Shown: piece after piece, positions 45,366-54,780 of the stretch
Layout: every line of letters starts with the position of its first letter
Numbering within the stretch: the first letter of the stretch is position 1
Assembly: GCA_017622925.1 (NCBI GenBank)
Contig: JAGAQC010000074.1
Coordinates: 1-64,000 of the forward strand
Direction of reading: 5' to 3'
DNA: 64,000 nucleotides
Source: Ruminococcus sp.
GTDB taxonomy: Bacteria; Bacillota; Clostridia; Oscillospirales; Ruminococcaceae
Translations under genes and position numbers: made by a program
Notes under the pieces: model-generated
What the model was told of the DNA's origin: nothing
The model's database searches: none
The model's input: the letters and a program-made list of their open reading frames with translations, nothing else

Positions 45366-45460
45366 GTCGTCCTCCTGTTGCAGAATTTAATCGGTGATTC
45401 CTTATATATTTATGCACAATAATGGTGTATTTCCGTACAAATGCTCTTTTTTTTCGGGCA

Positions 45461-45484
45461 TAAAAAAATCCGCTTAAAGCGGAG
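45461..45484 (-). terminator. Terminator of the tRNA transcript
   Basis: On the minus strand CTCCGC-TTTAA-GCGGATTTTTTTA: a 5-6 bp stem and seven Ts, 20 bases after tRNA-Tyr. Confidence 0.75.
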
Positions 45485-45502
45485 TAACATAGTTATAAAA
45501 AT

Positions 45503-45589
45503 TGGTGGGAGAGGATGGATTCGGACCATCGAAGCTGAAAAGCAACAGATTTACAGTCTGCCCCCTTTGGCCACTCGGGAACTCTCCCA
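45503..45589 (-). tRNA. tRNA-Tyr (GTA)
   Basis: 87 bases including an encoded CCA. Class II with a long variable arm; acceptor TGGGAGA/TCTCCCA. Anticodon loop reads CTGTAAA within CAGACTGTAAATCTG, giving anticodon GTA. Confidence 0.95.
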
Positions 45590-45624
45590 TACAATTTTTT
45601 ATTTATCGGCAATGACCGATAAAG

Positions 45625-45700
45625 TGGAGCTGGTGGACGGACTCGAACCCCCGACCTGCTGATTACAAATCAGCTGCTCTACCAACTGAGCTACACCAGC
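45625..45700 (-). tRNA. tRNA-Thr (TGT)
   Basis: 76 bases with encoded CCA. Acceptor GCTGGTG/CACCAGC; T arm GGGGGTTCGAGTCC; anticodon stem GCTGA/TCAGC with loop TTTGTAA, anticodon TGT. Confidence 0.95.
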
Positions 45701-45715
45701 TTAACTGACTTAATA

Positions 45716-45744
45716 ATTATACCACAAACATTTAAGTTTGTCAA
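45716..45744 (-). promoter_or_regulatory. Promoter of tRNA-Thr and tRNA-Tyr
   Basis: On the minus strand TTGACA (45744-45739), a 17-base spacer and TATAAT (45721-45716), a consensus promoter 16 bases before tRNA-Thr. Confidence 0.88.
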
Positions 45745-45779
45745 GCCTTTTTTTGAAATTTTTCAAAAAATTTTTTTTA

Positions 45780-45856
45780 TGGTCGAGGCGACAGGACTCG
45801 AACCTGCGGCATCTTGGTCCCAAACCAAGCACTCTACCAAACTGAGCTACGCCTCG
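45780..45856 (-). tRNA. tRNA-Pro (TGG)
   Basis: 77 bases with encoded CCA. Acceptor CGAGGCG/CGCCTCG; anticodon stem CTTGG/CCAAG with loop TTTGGGA, anticodon TGG. Confidence 0.95.
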
Positions 45857-45887
45857 GACAATCTTTACTGTCCTTGACAGCTTTTAT

Positions 45888-45916
45888 ATTATATCAGAAC
45901 TTTGCGGAAATGTCAA
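45888..45916 (-). promoter_or_regulatory. Promoter of tRNA-Pro
   Basis: On the minus strand TTGACA (45916-45911), a 17-base spacer and TATAAT (45893-45888). Separate from the promoter of the other two tRNAs. Confidence 0.85.
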
Positions 45917-45984
45917 TAGCTTTTTCGGAAATCGTATAACTGCACAAATTCAACAGTCAAACGCCATGCGGCTTGTACAAAAAT

Positions 45985-46010
45985 ACGGGACGGCTCTAAG
46001 ACCGTCCCGT
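45985..46010 (-). terminator. Terminator of the small acidic protein gene
   Basis: ACGGGACGG/CCGTCCCGT, a 9-bp perfect stem with an eight-base loop. On the minus strand it is followed by ATTTTTG. It lies 12 bases after the stop. Confidence 0.85.
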
Positions 46011-46022
46011 AATGGATCTGAA

Positions 46023-46301
46023 TTATTCAGCTATATCTTCCTTTGCATCGTCAGCAGCTTCTTCGGCGGCTTCTTCAACGTCGTCGGTCTTGTCCGCTTC
46101 TTCGGCAGCAGCGTTAGCTTCGTCGAGAACCTCGTCAATATCGAAATCAATATCTTCGTCTGTATCGTAAGGATCGGGATAATCGTACATATCGTTATCG
46201 TAATCGTCGTTTGATTCCTTGCCCTTCAATACCTTTGCCGCTACTACGCCTACAGCTACAGCTGCGCCCGCAACAAGGAGACCTGTTAAAAGTTTGCTCA
46301 T
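46023..46301 (-). CDS. Small acidic protein with N-terminal membrane helix
   Basis: 92 residues. An N-terminal hydrophobic Gly/Ala/Val helix (LLTGLLVAGAAVAVGVVAAK) is followed by a tail of mostly Asp, Glu and Ala. It resembles YtxH-type small membrane proteins in layout only. ATG 46301 follows GAGGATTATA; monocistronic with its own terminator. Function unknown. Confidence 0.65.
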   Translation of the reverse strand: MSKLLTGLLVAGAAVAVGVVAAKVLKGKESNDDYDNDMYDYPDPYDTDEDIDFDIDEVLDEANAAAEEADKTDDVEEAAEEAADDAKEDIAE

Positions 46302-46409
46302 TATAATCCTCATTTCTCCGCAAGTAATCTTAGCTTACCGACACGCTTGCGGCCGCCCTCGATAATCACATTATTTATTATAACACATTCTTTTAATAAT
46401 TTCAAGTGT

Positions 46410-47132
46410 TTACATATTTTTTGTTAAAAACATCAAAATTGAAAGGGCTGAAATTGGTGCAGTTTCACAACGAAGGATCCTTTTTCCAAGCCACACACGT
46501 TCTGCGCCTGCAAAAACGACTTTTTCGACTTCCGAAATATCGAATCCGCCCTCGCTGCCTATGATTATTCCTGCGGACTTTATTCCGTCAAAATCGACAG
46601 TTCCGAAAGGCTTGCCGCCCTCTCCTTCGTACAATATCACGGTCTTGTCGATCTCTTTTATCATTTCGAGACATTGTGAGAAGCTCGCTATGGGCGTTAT
46701 TTCGGGGATTCTGCCTCGTCCCGACTGCTTTGCGGCTTCTTCCGCTATTTTTGCAAGACGGGGGAGTTTTTTTGCAAAATCTTTTTCGGAGGGGCGCGAT
46801 ATGCAGCGTTTTGTAAGTATGGGGACAACTCTTGCCGCCCCTAATTCCGTGGATTTCTGAATGATATATTCCAGCTTGTCGAGCTTCGGCACGGCTTGGA
46901 ACAGCGTGACCTCAACGGACGGCTCGGCTTCGCAGGGGTGTTTATTTACAAGGTCAAGATATACGGAATCCTCGGTAATTCGGCGAATTTGGCAATCGTA
47001 GTCGATTCCGCCGCAGCATACCGTCACAGCTTCGCCCGGACGCATTCTCAGGGAACGTCCGATATGACGGGCGTTTTCTCCCGTTAAAAAAATATCGTTT
47101 TCTGTTATATCATTTACAAAAAATCTTGGCAT
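46410..47132 (-). CDS. rsmE: 16S rRNA (uracil(1498)-N3)-methyltransferase
   Basis: 240 residues. An N-terminal PUA-like domain (MPRFFVNDI, ENARHIGRSLRMRPGE) and a SPOUT methyltransferase domain with the SAM-binding knot (IIIGSEGGFDISEVE and LGKRILRCETAPISAL). It methylates U1498 of 16S rRNA. The start is MPRFF; no strong ribosome binding site is visible. Confidence 0.95.
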   Translation of the reverse strand: MPRFFVNDITENDIFLTGENARHIGRSLRMRPGEAVTVCCGGIDYDCQIRRITEDSVYLDLVNKHPCEAEPSVEVTLFQAVPKLDKLEYIIQKSTELGAARVVPILTKRCISRPSEKDFAKKLPRLAKIAEEAAKQSGRGRIPEITPIASFSQCLEMIKEIDKTVILYEGEGGKPFGTVDFDGIKSAGIIIGSEGGFDISEVEKVVFAGAERVWLGKRILRCETAPISALSILMFLTKNM

Positions 47133-47427
47133 TTTTACCGCTCCGTTTCACATATTTATGAGATTTATTATATCATTATTTTATAGTGCGTGTCAACTGT
47201 TCTCCGAAATTTAAAAACAGCGTTTTGCACAATCAGAAAGCGTAATTTTGACAGTTCCGCCAAAATTTTTCCATATTGTCTGAATGTACATAAAATATTC
47301 ACAATTGTTGTATCGTTTTGTGATATAATGTACCTATATAGTGAGCGTGATATTCGGTTTGTTCCGAATATCCGATATGTGCGCTTTTGCCAACAAAATA
47401 TTTCCTGATATTGAAAGGATGATAATT

Positions 47428-49245
47428 ATGAAGTTTACAAAAAAGCTTACAGCCGCGGCAGCTTCGGCTGTATTGGCAGTTTCCTCGATACCTGCGGCTA
47501 ATCTCAGCGTTTCAGCCGCAGACCATAACTACATGGAAGCTCTTGCGATGTCGCTGTATTTCTTTGATTCCAACGCCTGCGGCAAGGGCGTTACGGGCGG
47601 CCCTCTTACGTGGAGAGGCGACTGCCATACCTATGACGCAGAGGCTTCGGTCGGCTCTCTTGACGGCTCTCTTAAAGCCATAGTAGACCCCGACGGTGAC
47701 GGCAAGGTAGACGTTTCGGGCGGCTGGCACGATGCAGGCGACCATATAAAATTTAACATTACTATCGGCTTTGCGATGTCAAGTCTCGGTATGTCCGACT
47801 ACTTCAACCCCGATATTTACGAAAAGGCAGGCTGCCGCGATCATCTCGAATACGAGCTTCGCTGGGGAGCTGACTACCTCATGAAAACTACGTTCCTTGA
47901 CGATAACGGCGACGTGGCAGCTATTGCTCATACGATCGCTGAGGGTGGCACAGACCACAGCTTCTGGACTTCCCCCGAGGTGCAGACCTACGACAGACCC
48001 ATTTACTGGCTGACGGCTTCAAGCAATAATTCGGCGGTAAGCTGTGAAATGGCATGCGGTCTGCTCGGCGCGGCTTATGTTTTAAAGGAGTCCGACCCTG
48101 CATATTCTGCCGAGTGTATCAAGTACGCCAAGGCTCTTTTGAAATTCGGCACAACTCATGTCGGCAACGACACGGGCGGTATCGGCGGATTCTACAGTAC
48201 CGATGCTCAGTATCAGGACGAAGAAGCGCTTGCAAAGGCGTGGCTGTGGATACTCGGCGAGGGCGACAAGCCGACACGAGTTCCCAAAGACAAGAATTAC
48301 GGCGATAATCAGTACGACGGCTGGATATATACGTGGGATAAGGTATGGCAGGGCTATTCCGCGCTCATGTACAAGGCAACGGGCGATACGGTGTTCAAGG
48401 ACGAGCTTATCCTTGAAATGAACGGTCAGCAGGGCGGACTGAAAGTCGGTTCATACAATACGTCGGGTTGGGGAACTTCACGCCATAACTGCGCTTTGCA
48501 GATGGACGCCTATCTTGCGGCGGACGGCGACCCTGATTCCGAATATGCAAAGGGCGCAAAATGGCAGCTCGACTTCATTCTCGGCGACAATAATTTAGGC
48601 TATAGTTTCCTGCTGGGCTTCGGCGATAAGTGGCCGTCGCATATTCACCACCGCGCGGCAAATCCGGGCGGCGAGGGCATAACTTCTGCACAGAATCCCT
48701 CGGCTAAGTACACGAACTACGGTATGCTTGTAGGCGGAATTGACGGCAGCGGCTATGAAGACCACGCTGACAGATACCAGTATACCGAGGGCGCGCTGGA
48801 TTATAACGGAAGCTTTGCTATTGCGTGTTCGTTTGCGGCTGCTATGTACGGCGGCGACGCATCGACTTTTGACGCTGTAAAGAAATCGGCGGACGAAATA
48901 AACGACAGCTTCAAATTTGCCGAGGGCGACCCTCAGCCTCCCGAGACTACGACCACAACTGCGACTACGGCAACAACTACTACTACGACCACAACTCCCG
49001 AAACGCAGCCGCCTACCGATGATACCATAGTTTGGGGCGACGCAAACTGCGACGGAAAGGTATCTATCGCCGATTCCACGGCAATTCTTCAGCATCTCGG
49101 AAATCAGGACAAATACGGACTTTCCGAGCAGGGTCTTAAAAATGCCGACGTTGACGGAAAATCGGGCATTACTACGGAGGACGCGCTTACGATACAAATG
49201 GTAGACGCCAAGCTTCTGACTGTTGACCAGCTCCCTTTAAAGTAA
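47428..49245 (+). CDS. GH9 endoglucanase with dockerin
   Basis: 605 residues. Signal peptide (KKLTAAAASAVLAVSSIPAA), GH9 catalytic domain (about 32-495) with DAGDH (Asp102, Asp105), HHRAA, and the donor Glu454 in YTEGALDYN. A Thr-rich linker (500-530) leads to a C-terminal dockerin (536-600) with WGDANCDGKVSIADSTAIL. It hydrolyses cellulose on the cell-surface scaffold. ATG 47428 follows AAAGGATGATAATT; a TATAAT-like box at 47324 lies upstream. A strong terminator follows. Confidence 0.93.
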   Translation: MKFTKKLTAAAASAVLAVSSIPAANLSVSAADHNYMEALAMSLYFFDSNACGKGVTGGPLTWRGDCHTYDAEASVGSLDGSLKAIVDPDGDGKVDVSGGWHDAGDHIKFNITIGFAMSSLGMSDYFNPDIYEKAGCRDHLEYELRWGADYLMKTTFLDDNGDVAAIAHTIAEGGTDHSFWTSPEVQTYDRPIYWLTASSNNSAVSCEMACGLLGAAYVLKESDPAYSAECIKYAKALLKFGTTHVGNDTGGIGGFYSTDAQYQDEEALAKAWLWILGEGDKPTRVPKDKNYGDNQYDGWIYTWDKVWQGYSALMYKATGDTVFKDELILEMNGQQGGLKVGSYNTSGWGTSRHNCALQMDAYLAADGDPDSEYAKGAKWQLDFILGDNNLGYSFLLGFGDKWPSHIHHRAANPGGEGITSAQNPSAKYTNYGMLVGGIDGSGYEDHADRYQYTEGALDYNGSFAIACSFAAAMYGGDASTFDAVKKSADEINDSFKFAEGDPQPPETTTTTATTATTTTTTTTPETQPPTDDTIVWGDANCDGKVSIADSTAILQHLGNQDKYGLSEQGLKNADVDGKSGITTEDALTIQMVDAKLLTVDQLPLK

Positions 49246-49272
49246 TAATTTATAACAATTTATGATGAATTT

Positions 49273-49308
49273 AATAACGCTGCATGGTGAAAATCATGCA
49301 GCGTTATT
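49273..49308 (+). terminator. Terminator of GH9 gene 1
   Basis: A 14-bp perfect stem (49273-49286 with 49295-49308; CGCTGCATG/CATGCAGCG core) followed by TTATTT. The next 300 bases, up to GH9 gene 2, hold only an AT-rich leader. Confidence 0.88.
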
Positions 49309-49546
49309 TTATTTAACTCGTATTCAAAAAACAATTTCGTGATTTGCAATAAATATAAAACTTTATAAGAGAAAATATGGAATAAATTCATCTAAAATAC
49401 ATAAAATTAAACGTATTGTTGAAGTGCATAGTTTTTTTACCGTTATTATGTATAAAATCAACAAAGCTTTTATGTTCAATACGGAGAAAATAACGGGAAA
49501 GCAGCCCTTTTAACTAAAATGTAATCTGCACGTAACCGAATTGTAA

Positions 49547-49574
49547 CCAAAAATGCAGAGAAATTATGTATAAT
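49547..49574 (+). promoter_or_regulatory. Promoter region of GH9 gene 2
   Basis: TATAAT at 49569-49574. Where a -35 hexamer should be, CCAAAAATGC (49547-49556) lies instead, one base shorter than the CCAAAAATTGC motif upstream of the xylanase and GH3 genes. A promoter that needs an activator is possible. Confidence 0.4.
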
Positions 49575-49627
49575 AAATGTACAACGTATTATAGGCACAA
49601 ATCTTTTTAGAAAGAAGTGTGAGATCA

Positions 49628-52303
49628 ATGATCAATTTCAAGAAAGTTAAATCGGTCGTTCTCAGCGGAATGATGGCTGTCGCTTCTGTGGCAGGCTCGT
49701 TTACCGTAGCTGCTCCCTCTCTCAATGCGGCTGCTGCTTCCGGCTCTGACGACTATGCAAAGCTCCTCCAGTATTCTCTCTATCTTTACGACGCAAATAT
49801 GTGCGGCGATGAGGTCGAGCAGAAATCAGGCATGACATGGAGAGGCAACTGCCATACTACCGACGAGGTAAAGGGCGGTTTCCACGATGCAGGCGACCAC
49901 GCTATGTTCGGTCTGCCGCAGGGTTATACTGCGTCATCTCTCGGCTGGGGCTACTACGAGTACAAGGACGTTTACAACGCAACAGGTCAGGCAGAGCATT
50001 TTAAGGTGATCTCAGATCATTTTAACGACTTTTTCAAGGCGTCCACAAAGCTCAGCGGCGACACTGTTACAAACTTCCTCTATCAGAAGGGCGACGGCGA
50101 CGAGGATCACGGCTACTGGGGTCCTCCCGAAAAACAGGGAGGTTCGAGAAAAATGTTCTGGACTTCCGCCGGAGCAAGCGATATTGCCGCAGATTACGCC
50201 GCTTCTCTTGCGCTGAGTTACCTTAACTTCGGCGATGAGGAGGACCTGAAATACGCAAAGGCTCTTTATAAGTTCTCTACACAGTACAATCAGGTCGCTA
50301 AAGACGGTCCGAACGGTTTCTACAAATCAAGCGGCTGTCAGGACGAACAGGCTAACGCCGCAGGTTGGCTCTACATTGCAACAGGCGACGAGAAGTACAA
50401 GAACGACTGCGCAAGCAAGCAGACTGAGTATCTCGGCTGGGTTGACGGCTGGGACAACAGAGGTCTCGGAGCTGCCTGCGTTTACGCTTACATTACGAAC
50501 AACTGGAACAAGGTAAATTCATATATCGGCGGACTTGCAAACGGCAGCAACTACCTCTTTATGGATAAGTGGGGCAGCGCGCGTCTGAATACGACTATGC
50601 AGTTCTGCGCTCTCGTTGCTTCAAAGCATTCGTCTGCGGACTTTACAGGCTGGGCTAAGGGTCAGATGGATTACATCACAGGAAACAACCCCACAGGCAC
50701 TAACTTTGTCGTTGGATTCTCAGGCAATTCAGCTAAGAATCCTCACCACAGAGCTGCTTCGGGCTACAATTCATATGATGAATTCAACGGTTCTGCTCAT
50801 CCTCAGTCGATAAGCCCCAACGGTCACAGCCTTATCGGCGCGCTTGTCGGCGGTCCGACAGACGCAGGCGGTACTTATACCGACGATATGAACGACTATG
50901 TGTGCAACGAGGTAGCTTGCGACTATAACGCAGGCTTCGTAAGCGCATGTGCAGGTCTTTACGAGGTTTACAAGACGGGTAAGACGGTTTCCTCTATCGA
51001 GGGCGTTGACAAGATCTACAACGGCTCGGTAGACACTCCAAATCCTCCTGTTACAACTCCTCCCACGACAACTCCCTCTCCCACGCCTTCTTCAAACGGT
51101 TCTTATACGGTTGCCGTTGATCAGGCAGTAGATTATCCCAGCATTCCCGAGGACGAGAGAATGCTCGGCTTCAAGTGGAACGATTTCAACATCAACTACG
51201 GCGAGACTATCAAGGAAGTTCAGGTAAACATCTCCGCAAACGGAAATATCGGCAAGTGGGAGGGCGCGTTCGGTTCGTCCACAAAGTCCGCTCCCGAATA
51301 CTGGACTCAGACTGACAATATGTCCGAGACTATCAGCGGAAACAAGGGTACTATCACATGGAAGATAGACGCTGCAACAGCTAAGATCATCAACACCACA
51401 GGCGACCTGAAATTCGGCGTTTGGTGGATAGACTGCCAGCAGTTCAACATTGACTCCATTACGGTCATCACAGACGCATACAGCGGAACTCCTTCAACTC
51501 CCGTTCAGACAGCTCCTCCTCAGACTAAGCCTCCCGTAGCTACTACGACAAAGGCAAACACTCCCTCACCGAGCGGAAATGGCGAATACGAGAACAAGGT
51601 AAACCAGTCTGTCGATTACAATAAGCTCCCCGAGAACGATAAGATGATCGGTTGGGAATGGGCAGATTTCGGCATCGGCGCAAACGAAACTATCAAAAAG
51701 GTCGAGATCAATATCTCCGCAAACGGAAATATCGGTAAGTGGCAGGGCGCATTCGGCTCGTCCACAAAGGTTGCGCCCGATTACTGGACTCAGACAGACG
51801 ATATGCAGCAGACTTTCAGCGGAAACAAGGGTACTATCACATGGAATATCGACTCCGCTACTTCAAAGATCATTCAGACTCAGTACGGCGGCGAGCTTAA
51901 ATTCGGTATCTGGTGGATAGACTGCAAGCAGTTTACAATTGATTCTATCAAGGTTTACACGGACGGTTCAAGCACTGTTACACCCACAAATCCTCCCACT
52001 ACAAAGCCCCCTGTAACTAACCCTCCTGCTACAAATCCCCCTGCGACAAATCCTCCCTCGAGCAGCGTAACACTTTACGGCGACGCAAACTGCGACGGCA
52101 GGGTATCTATCGCGGATTCAACGGCTATCCTCCAGCACCTCGGAAATCAGGATAAATACGGACTTTCCGCTCAGGGACTTGCTAATGCGGACGTCTGCAA
52201 CAACGGCGACGGCGTTATGTCAAGCGATGCTCTTGCAATTCAGATGGTCGATGCTTCGATACTGAAAGCAAGCGATCTTCCTGTTAAGAGACTTCCTAAC
52301 TAA
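49628..52303 (+). CDS. GH9 cellulase with tandem CBM-like modules and dockerin
   Basis: 891 residues. Signal peptide, GH9 domain (about 35-460; DAGDH with Asp87 and Asp90, HHRAA, donor Glu428 in NEVACDYN), then two copies of a 130-residue beta-rich module (about 488-619 and 648-780; shared ISANGNIGKW, GAFGSSTK, GVWWIDC/GIWWIDC). Pro/Thr linkers separate the parts; dockerin at 813-888. The modules look like carbohydrate-binding modules; I cannot assign their family. ATG 49628 has only a weak GAAAGAAGTG site. Confidence 0.92.
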   Translation: MINFKKVKSVVLSGMMAVASVAGSFTVAAPSLNAAAASGSDDYAKLLQYSLYLYDANMCGDEVEQKSGMTWRGNCHTTDEVKGGFHDAGDHAMFGLPQGYTASSLGWGYYEYKDVYNATGQAEHFKVISDHFNDFFKASTKLSGDTVTNFLYQKGDGDEDHGYWGPPEKQGGSRKMFWTSAGASDIAADYAASLALSYLNFGDEEDLKYAKALYKFSTQYNQVAKDGPNGFYKSSGCQDEQANAAGWLYIATGDEKYKNDCASKQTEYLGWVDGWDNRGLGAACVYAYITNNWNKVNSYIGGLANGSNYLFMDKWGSARLNTTMQFCALVASKHSSADFTGWAKGQMDYITGNNPTGTNFVVGFSGNSAKNPHHRAASGYNSYDEFNGSAHPQSISPNGHSLIGALVGGPTDAGGTYTDDMNDYVCNEVACDYNAGFVSACAGLYEVYKTGKTVSSIEGVDKIYNGSVDTPNPPVTTPPTTTPSPTPSSNGSYTVAVDQAVDYPSIPEDERMLGFKWNDFNINYGETIKEVQVNISANGNIGKWEGAFGSSTKSAPEYWTQTDNMSETISGNKGTITWKIDAATAKIINTTGDLKFGVWWIDCQQFNIDSITVITDAYSGTPSTPVQTAPPQTKPPVATTTKANTPSPSGNGEYENKVNQSVDYNKLPENDKMIGWEWADFGIGANETIKKVEINISANGNIGKWQGAFGSSTKVAPDYWTQTDDMQQTFSGNKGTITWNIDSATSKIIQTQYGGELKFGIWWIDCKQFTIDSIKVYTDGSSTVTPTNPPTTKPPVTNPPATNPPATNPPSSSVTLYGDANCDGRVSIADSTAILQHLGNQDKYGLSAQGLANADVCNNGDGVMSSDALAIQMVDASILKASDLPVKRLPN

Positions 52304-52344
52304 ACATTTTAACTAACAGACGATCTAAAAATTTTATAAAATTT

Positions 52345-52382
52345 ATCCCGTCAGAGCAGCGGCTTTGACGGGATATTTTTTT
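52345..52382 (+). terminator. Terminator of GH9 gene 2
   Basis: ATCCCGTCA/TGACGGGAT, a 9-bp stem with a twelve-base loop, followed by seven Ts. Confidence 0.88.
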
Positions 52383-52407
52383 GCCATTAACTTAAAATGA
52401 ATTTGTC

Positions 52408-52636
52408 TAAGGGAACGCCTTCTCTTGCAGGGCGCACTTCGTGCCGTCCCCTCTGCCCTTCGGGCATCTCCCCACCCGTGGGGAGTCACCTCTTTCAAAA
52501 CAGTCTATTGGACTGTTTTGAAATTCACCCTTTGCGGAGCGCTTAAACGCTATGCAGGGCTTCGCCCCGCACCCCACCAGAGGCGCTGCCTCTGGACTCC
52601 GCCAAAGGGACACCGTCCCTTTGGAATCCCAATTTT
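52408..52636. mobile_element. MITE-like element, family R1 copy 6 (inverted)
   Basis: About 229 bp in the opposite orientation to the other R1 copies. It carries an extra GC-rich segment (GTGCCGTCCCCTCTGCCC and CCCACCCGTGGGG) not present in copies 2-5. It lies between GH9 gene 2 and the xylanase promoter. Confidence 0.75.
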
Positions 52637-52674
52637 AGATCGCTTAATAACATTGGAACATCGTCCTTGACAGA

Positions 52675-52762
52675 CCAAAAATTGCTTATGATATTTATAG
52701 TTTAGCCAAAAATTGCTAAATTTATATTCATATTTGACAACTTTGTCTTTTTGTGTTAAAAT
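52675..52762 (+). promoter_or_regulatory. Xylanase promoter with paired CCAAAAATTGC motifs
   Basis: TTGACA (52734-52739), a 17-base spacer and TAAAAT (52757-52762). Upstream are two direct copies of CCAAAAATTGC (52675-52685 and 52706-52716), 31 bases apart, i.e. about three helical turns. The same 11-mer occurs inverted at 57589-57599. Confidence 0.6.
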
Positions 52763-52844
52763 AAAATAGGTGATTTTTTATTACCGAGAGATGTAATAAA
52801 GCATGAAAAACGATTCATGCGATATTTATGGAGGGATGATCATA

Positions 52845-54779
52845 ATGAAGAATTTAAAATTCACACGATGCGCGGCGGCTGTTCTTGCTGCTGCAATGAC
52901 CGTTTCCGCAGCTCCTGCCGTTTATGCGGCTGACGGAGACTCGTCCGCTGCAACGGGCAAGGTCGTTTACAGCTTCGACTTCGAGGACGGCGACGTTTCC
53001 GCTTTCTGCAACAGAGGTGAAAACGATACTACCGAGCTTTCGGCTTCTGATGAAGCGTCTGTAAGCGGCAGCAAATCGCTTCTCGCAAGCGGACGCTCTA
53101 AGGACTGGAACGGTCCTGCTTTCCGCCTTGACGATAAGCTGAAGCCGTACACCGAGTACTACATCAGCGCAAAGATAAAGGGCAGATATTATACGGGAGC
53201 AACTTTCAGCTTCCAGTATACTAATTCCGACGGCGAAACAAAGTATTCAAATCTTGTTCAGAATCTCAGCGGCAGCGATTGGATGTCCGTTGAAAATGTT
53301 AAGGTAAGCTTTACCGATGAAATGACGGGCGTTTACGTGTACTTCGAGGGCGGTCAGGACGATCTTTTCATAGACGATTTTACCGTGACCGAAGTTCCCT
53401 CTGTTGAGATAGAGCAGGATATACCCGGTCTTAAAGACGTTTTCGCCAACGATTTCAAAGTCGGAACGGCGATCGTTCCCGGCGATCTGAGTTCAAAGCC
53501 TACTACTTCGCTTGTTGAAAAGCATTTCAGCGGAAGTATTACGGTAGGTAATGAAATGAAGCCCGATTCCGTTCTTAATCAGGCTGCTTGTCAGGCTTAT
53601 TTTGAGGAAACGGGGGACGATACCGTTCCGCAGATCTCTTTCTCAGCCGCAAAGCCTGTTCTTAACTATTGCCGTGACAACAATATCCCCGTAAGAGTTC
53701 ATACTCTTGTATGGCACAGTCAGACGCCCGACTGGTTCTTCAAGGAGGGCTATACAAACGACGGCGAATGGGTCTCCAAGGAGAAAATGCTCAAGCGTAT
53801 GGAGAACTACATCAAGGCTTACTTTGAAACGCTTACAGAGCTTTATCCTACTGTTGATTTCTATGCCTGCGACGTTGTGAACGAAGCATGGCTGGAGGAC
53901 GGAAAACCCCGTCAGCCCGGCGAACAGGGCAGCGGCGGTTCTTCAAAGTCTGCATGGGTACAGGTTTTCGGCGATAATTCGTTCATTGAGCCTGCCTTTA
54001 CGTTTGCAAGAAAGTATGCTCCCAAGGGCTGCAAGCTTTACTACAACGACTACAACGAGTACATGGACGGCAAGATGAACGCTATTATCGAAATGGCAAA
54101 GGACTTCAAGGAAAAGGGCATTATCGACGGTATCGGAATGCAGTCGCACCTTGACGCGCGTCAGAGCCTTGACGCAGCTTTCCCCTCTGTCAACATGTAT
54201 AACAAGGCGCTTGACAAATACTGCGAGCTTGGACTTGATATTCAGGTAACTGAGCTTGACGCTACAACTCCCGAAAATCCCACCGAAGCGGATTTCAAGG
54301 TGCAGGCGGATTATTATAAGGGCATTTGGGACGCTATCTACGCTCATAAGGACAATATTTCTGCTGTTGTACTCTGGGGTATCACCGATGACGGCAGTTG
54401 GAGAGCGAAGCAGCATCCGCTTCTCTTTGATGCGCAATACAAGGCTAAATCGGCGTTCTACTCAATTATTGACGGACATGAAGTTCCCGATATAAAGCCG
54501 ACTGAGCCTGTTCCGACAGACGTTGAGCCTACAGACCCCATAGCCGCTGAGGTAACTCTCCTTGGCGATGCAAACTGTGACGGCGTTGTAACTATTGCCG
54601 ATTCTACCGCAATTCTTCAAGCTCTCGGAAATCCCGACAAGTACGGACTTTCGGCTCAGGGAGCAGCCAACGCCGACTGCTGCGACCCCGGAAGCGGCGT
54701 TCTGCCAAGCGATGCGCTTGCAATTCAGAAGATAGACGCAAAAGAAATAACTAAACTTCCCGAGATCACCGAAAAATAA
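52845..54779 (+). CDS. CBM22-GH10 xylanase with dockerin
   Basis: 644 residues. Signal peptide, CBM22-like module (about 39-185), GH10 domain (195-547) with acid/base Glu347 (DVVNEAW) and nucleophile Glu470 (QVTELD), and dockerin (569-636, LGDANCDGVVTIADSTAIL). It cleaves xylan at the cell-surface scaffold. ATG 52845 is chosen because GGAGGG precedes it by about ten bases; the longer in-frame starts upstream lack spacing. An R2 MITE inserted at the stop codon duplicated it within the target site. Confidence 0.95.
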   Translation: MKNLKFTRCAAAVLAAAMTVSAAPAVYAADGDSSAATGKVVYSFDFEDGDVSAFCNRGENDTTELSASDEASVSGSKSLLASGRSKDWNGPAFRLDDKLKPYTEYYISAKIKGRYYTGATFSFQYTNSDGETKYSNLVQNLSGSDWMSVENVKVSFTDEMTGVYVYFEGGQDDLFIDDFTVTEVPSVEIEQDIPGLKDVFANDFKVGTAIVPGDLSSKPTTSLVEKHFSGSITVGNEMKPDSVLNQAACQAYFEETGDDTVPQISFSAAKPVLNYCRDNNIPVRVHTLVWHSQTPDWFFKEGYTNDGEWVSKEKMLKRMENYIKAYFETLTELYPTVDFYACDVVNEAWLEDGKPRQPGEQGSGGSSKSAWVQVFGDNSFIEPAFTFARKYAPKGCKLYYNDYNEYMDGKMNAIIEMAKDFKEKGIIDGIGMQSHLDARQSLDAAFPSVNMYNKALDKYCELGLDIQVTELDATTPENPTEADFKVQADYYKGIWDAIYAHKDNISAVVLWGITDDGSWRAKQHPLLFDAQYKAKSAFYSIIDGHEVPDIKPTEPVPTDVEPTDPIAAEVTLLGDANCDGVVTIADSTAILQALGNPDKYGLSAQGAANADCCDPGSGVLPSDALAIQKIDAKEITKLPEITEK

Positions 54780-54780
54780 T

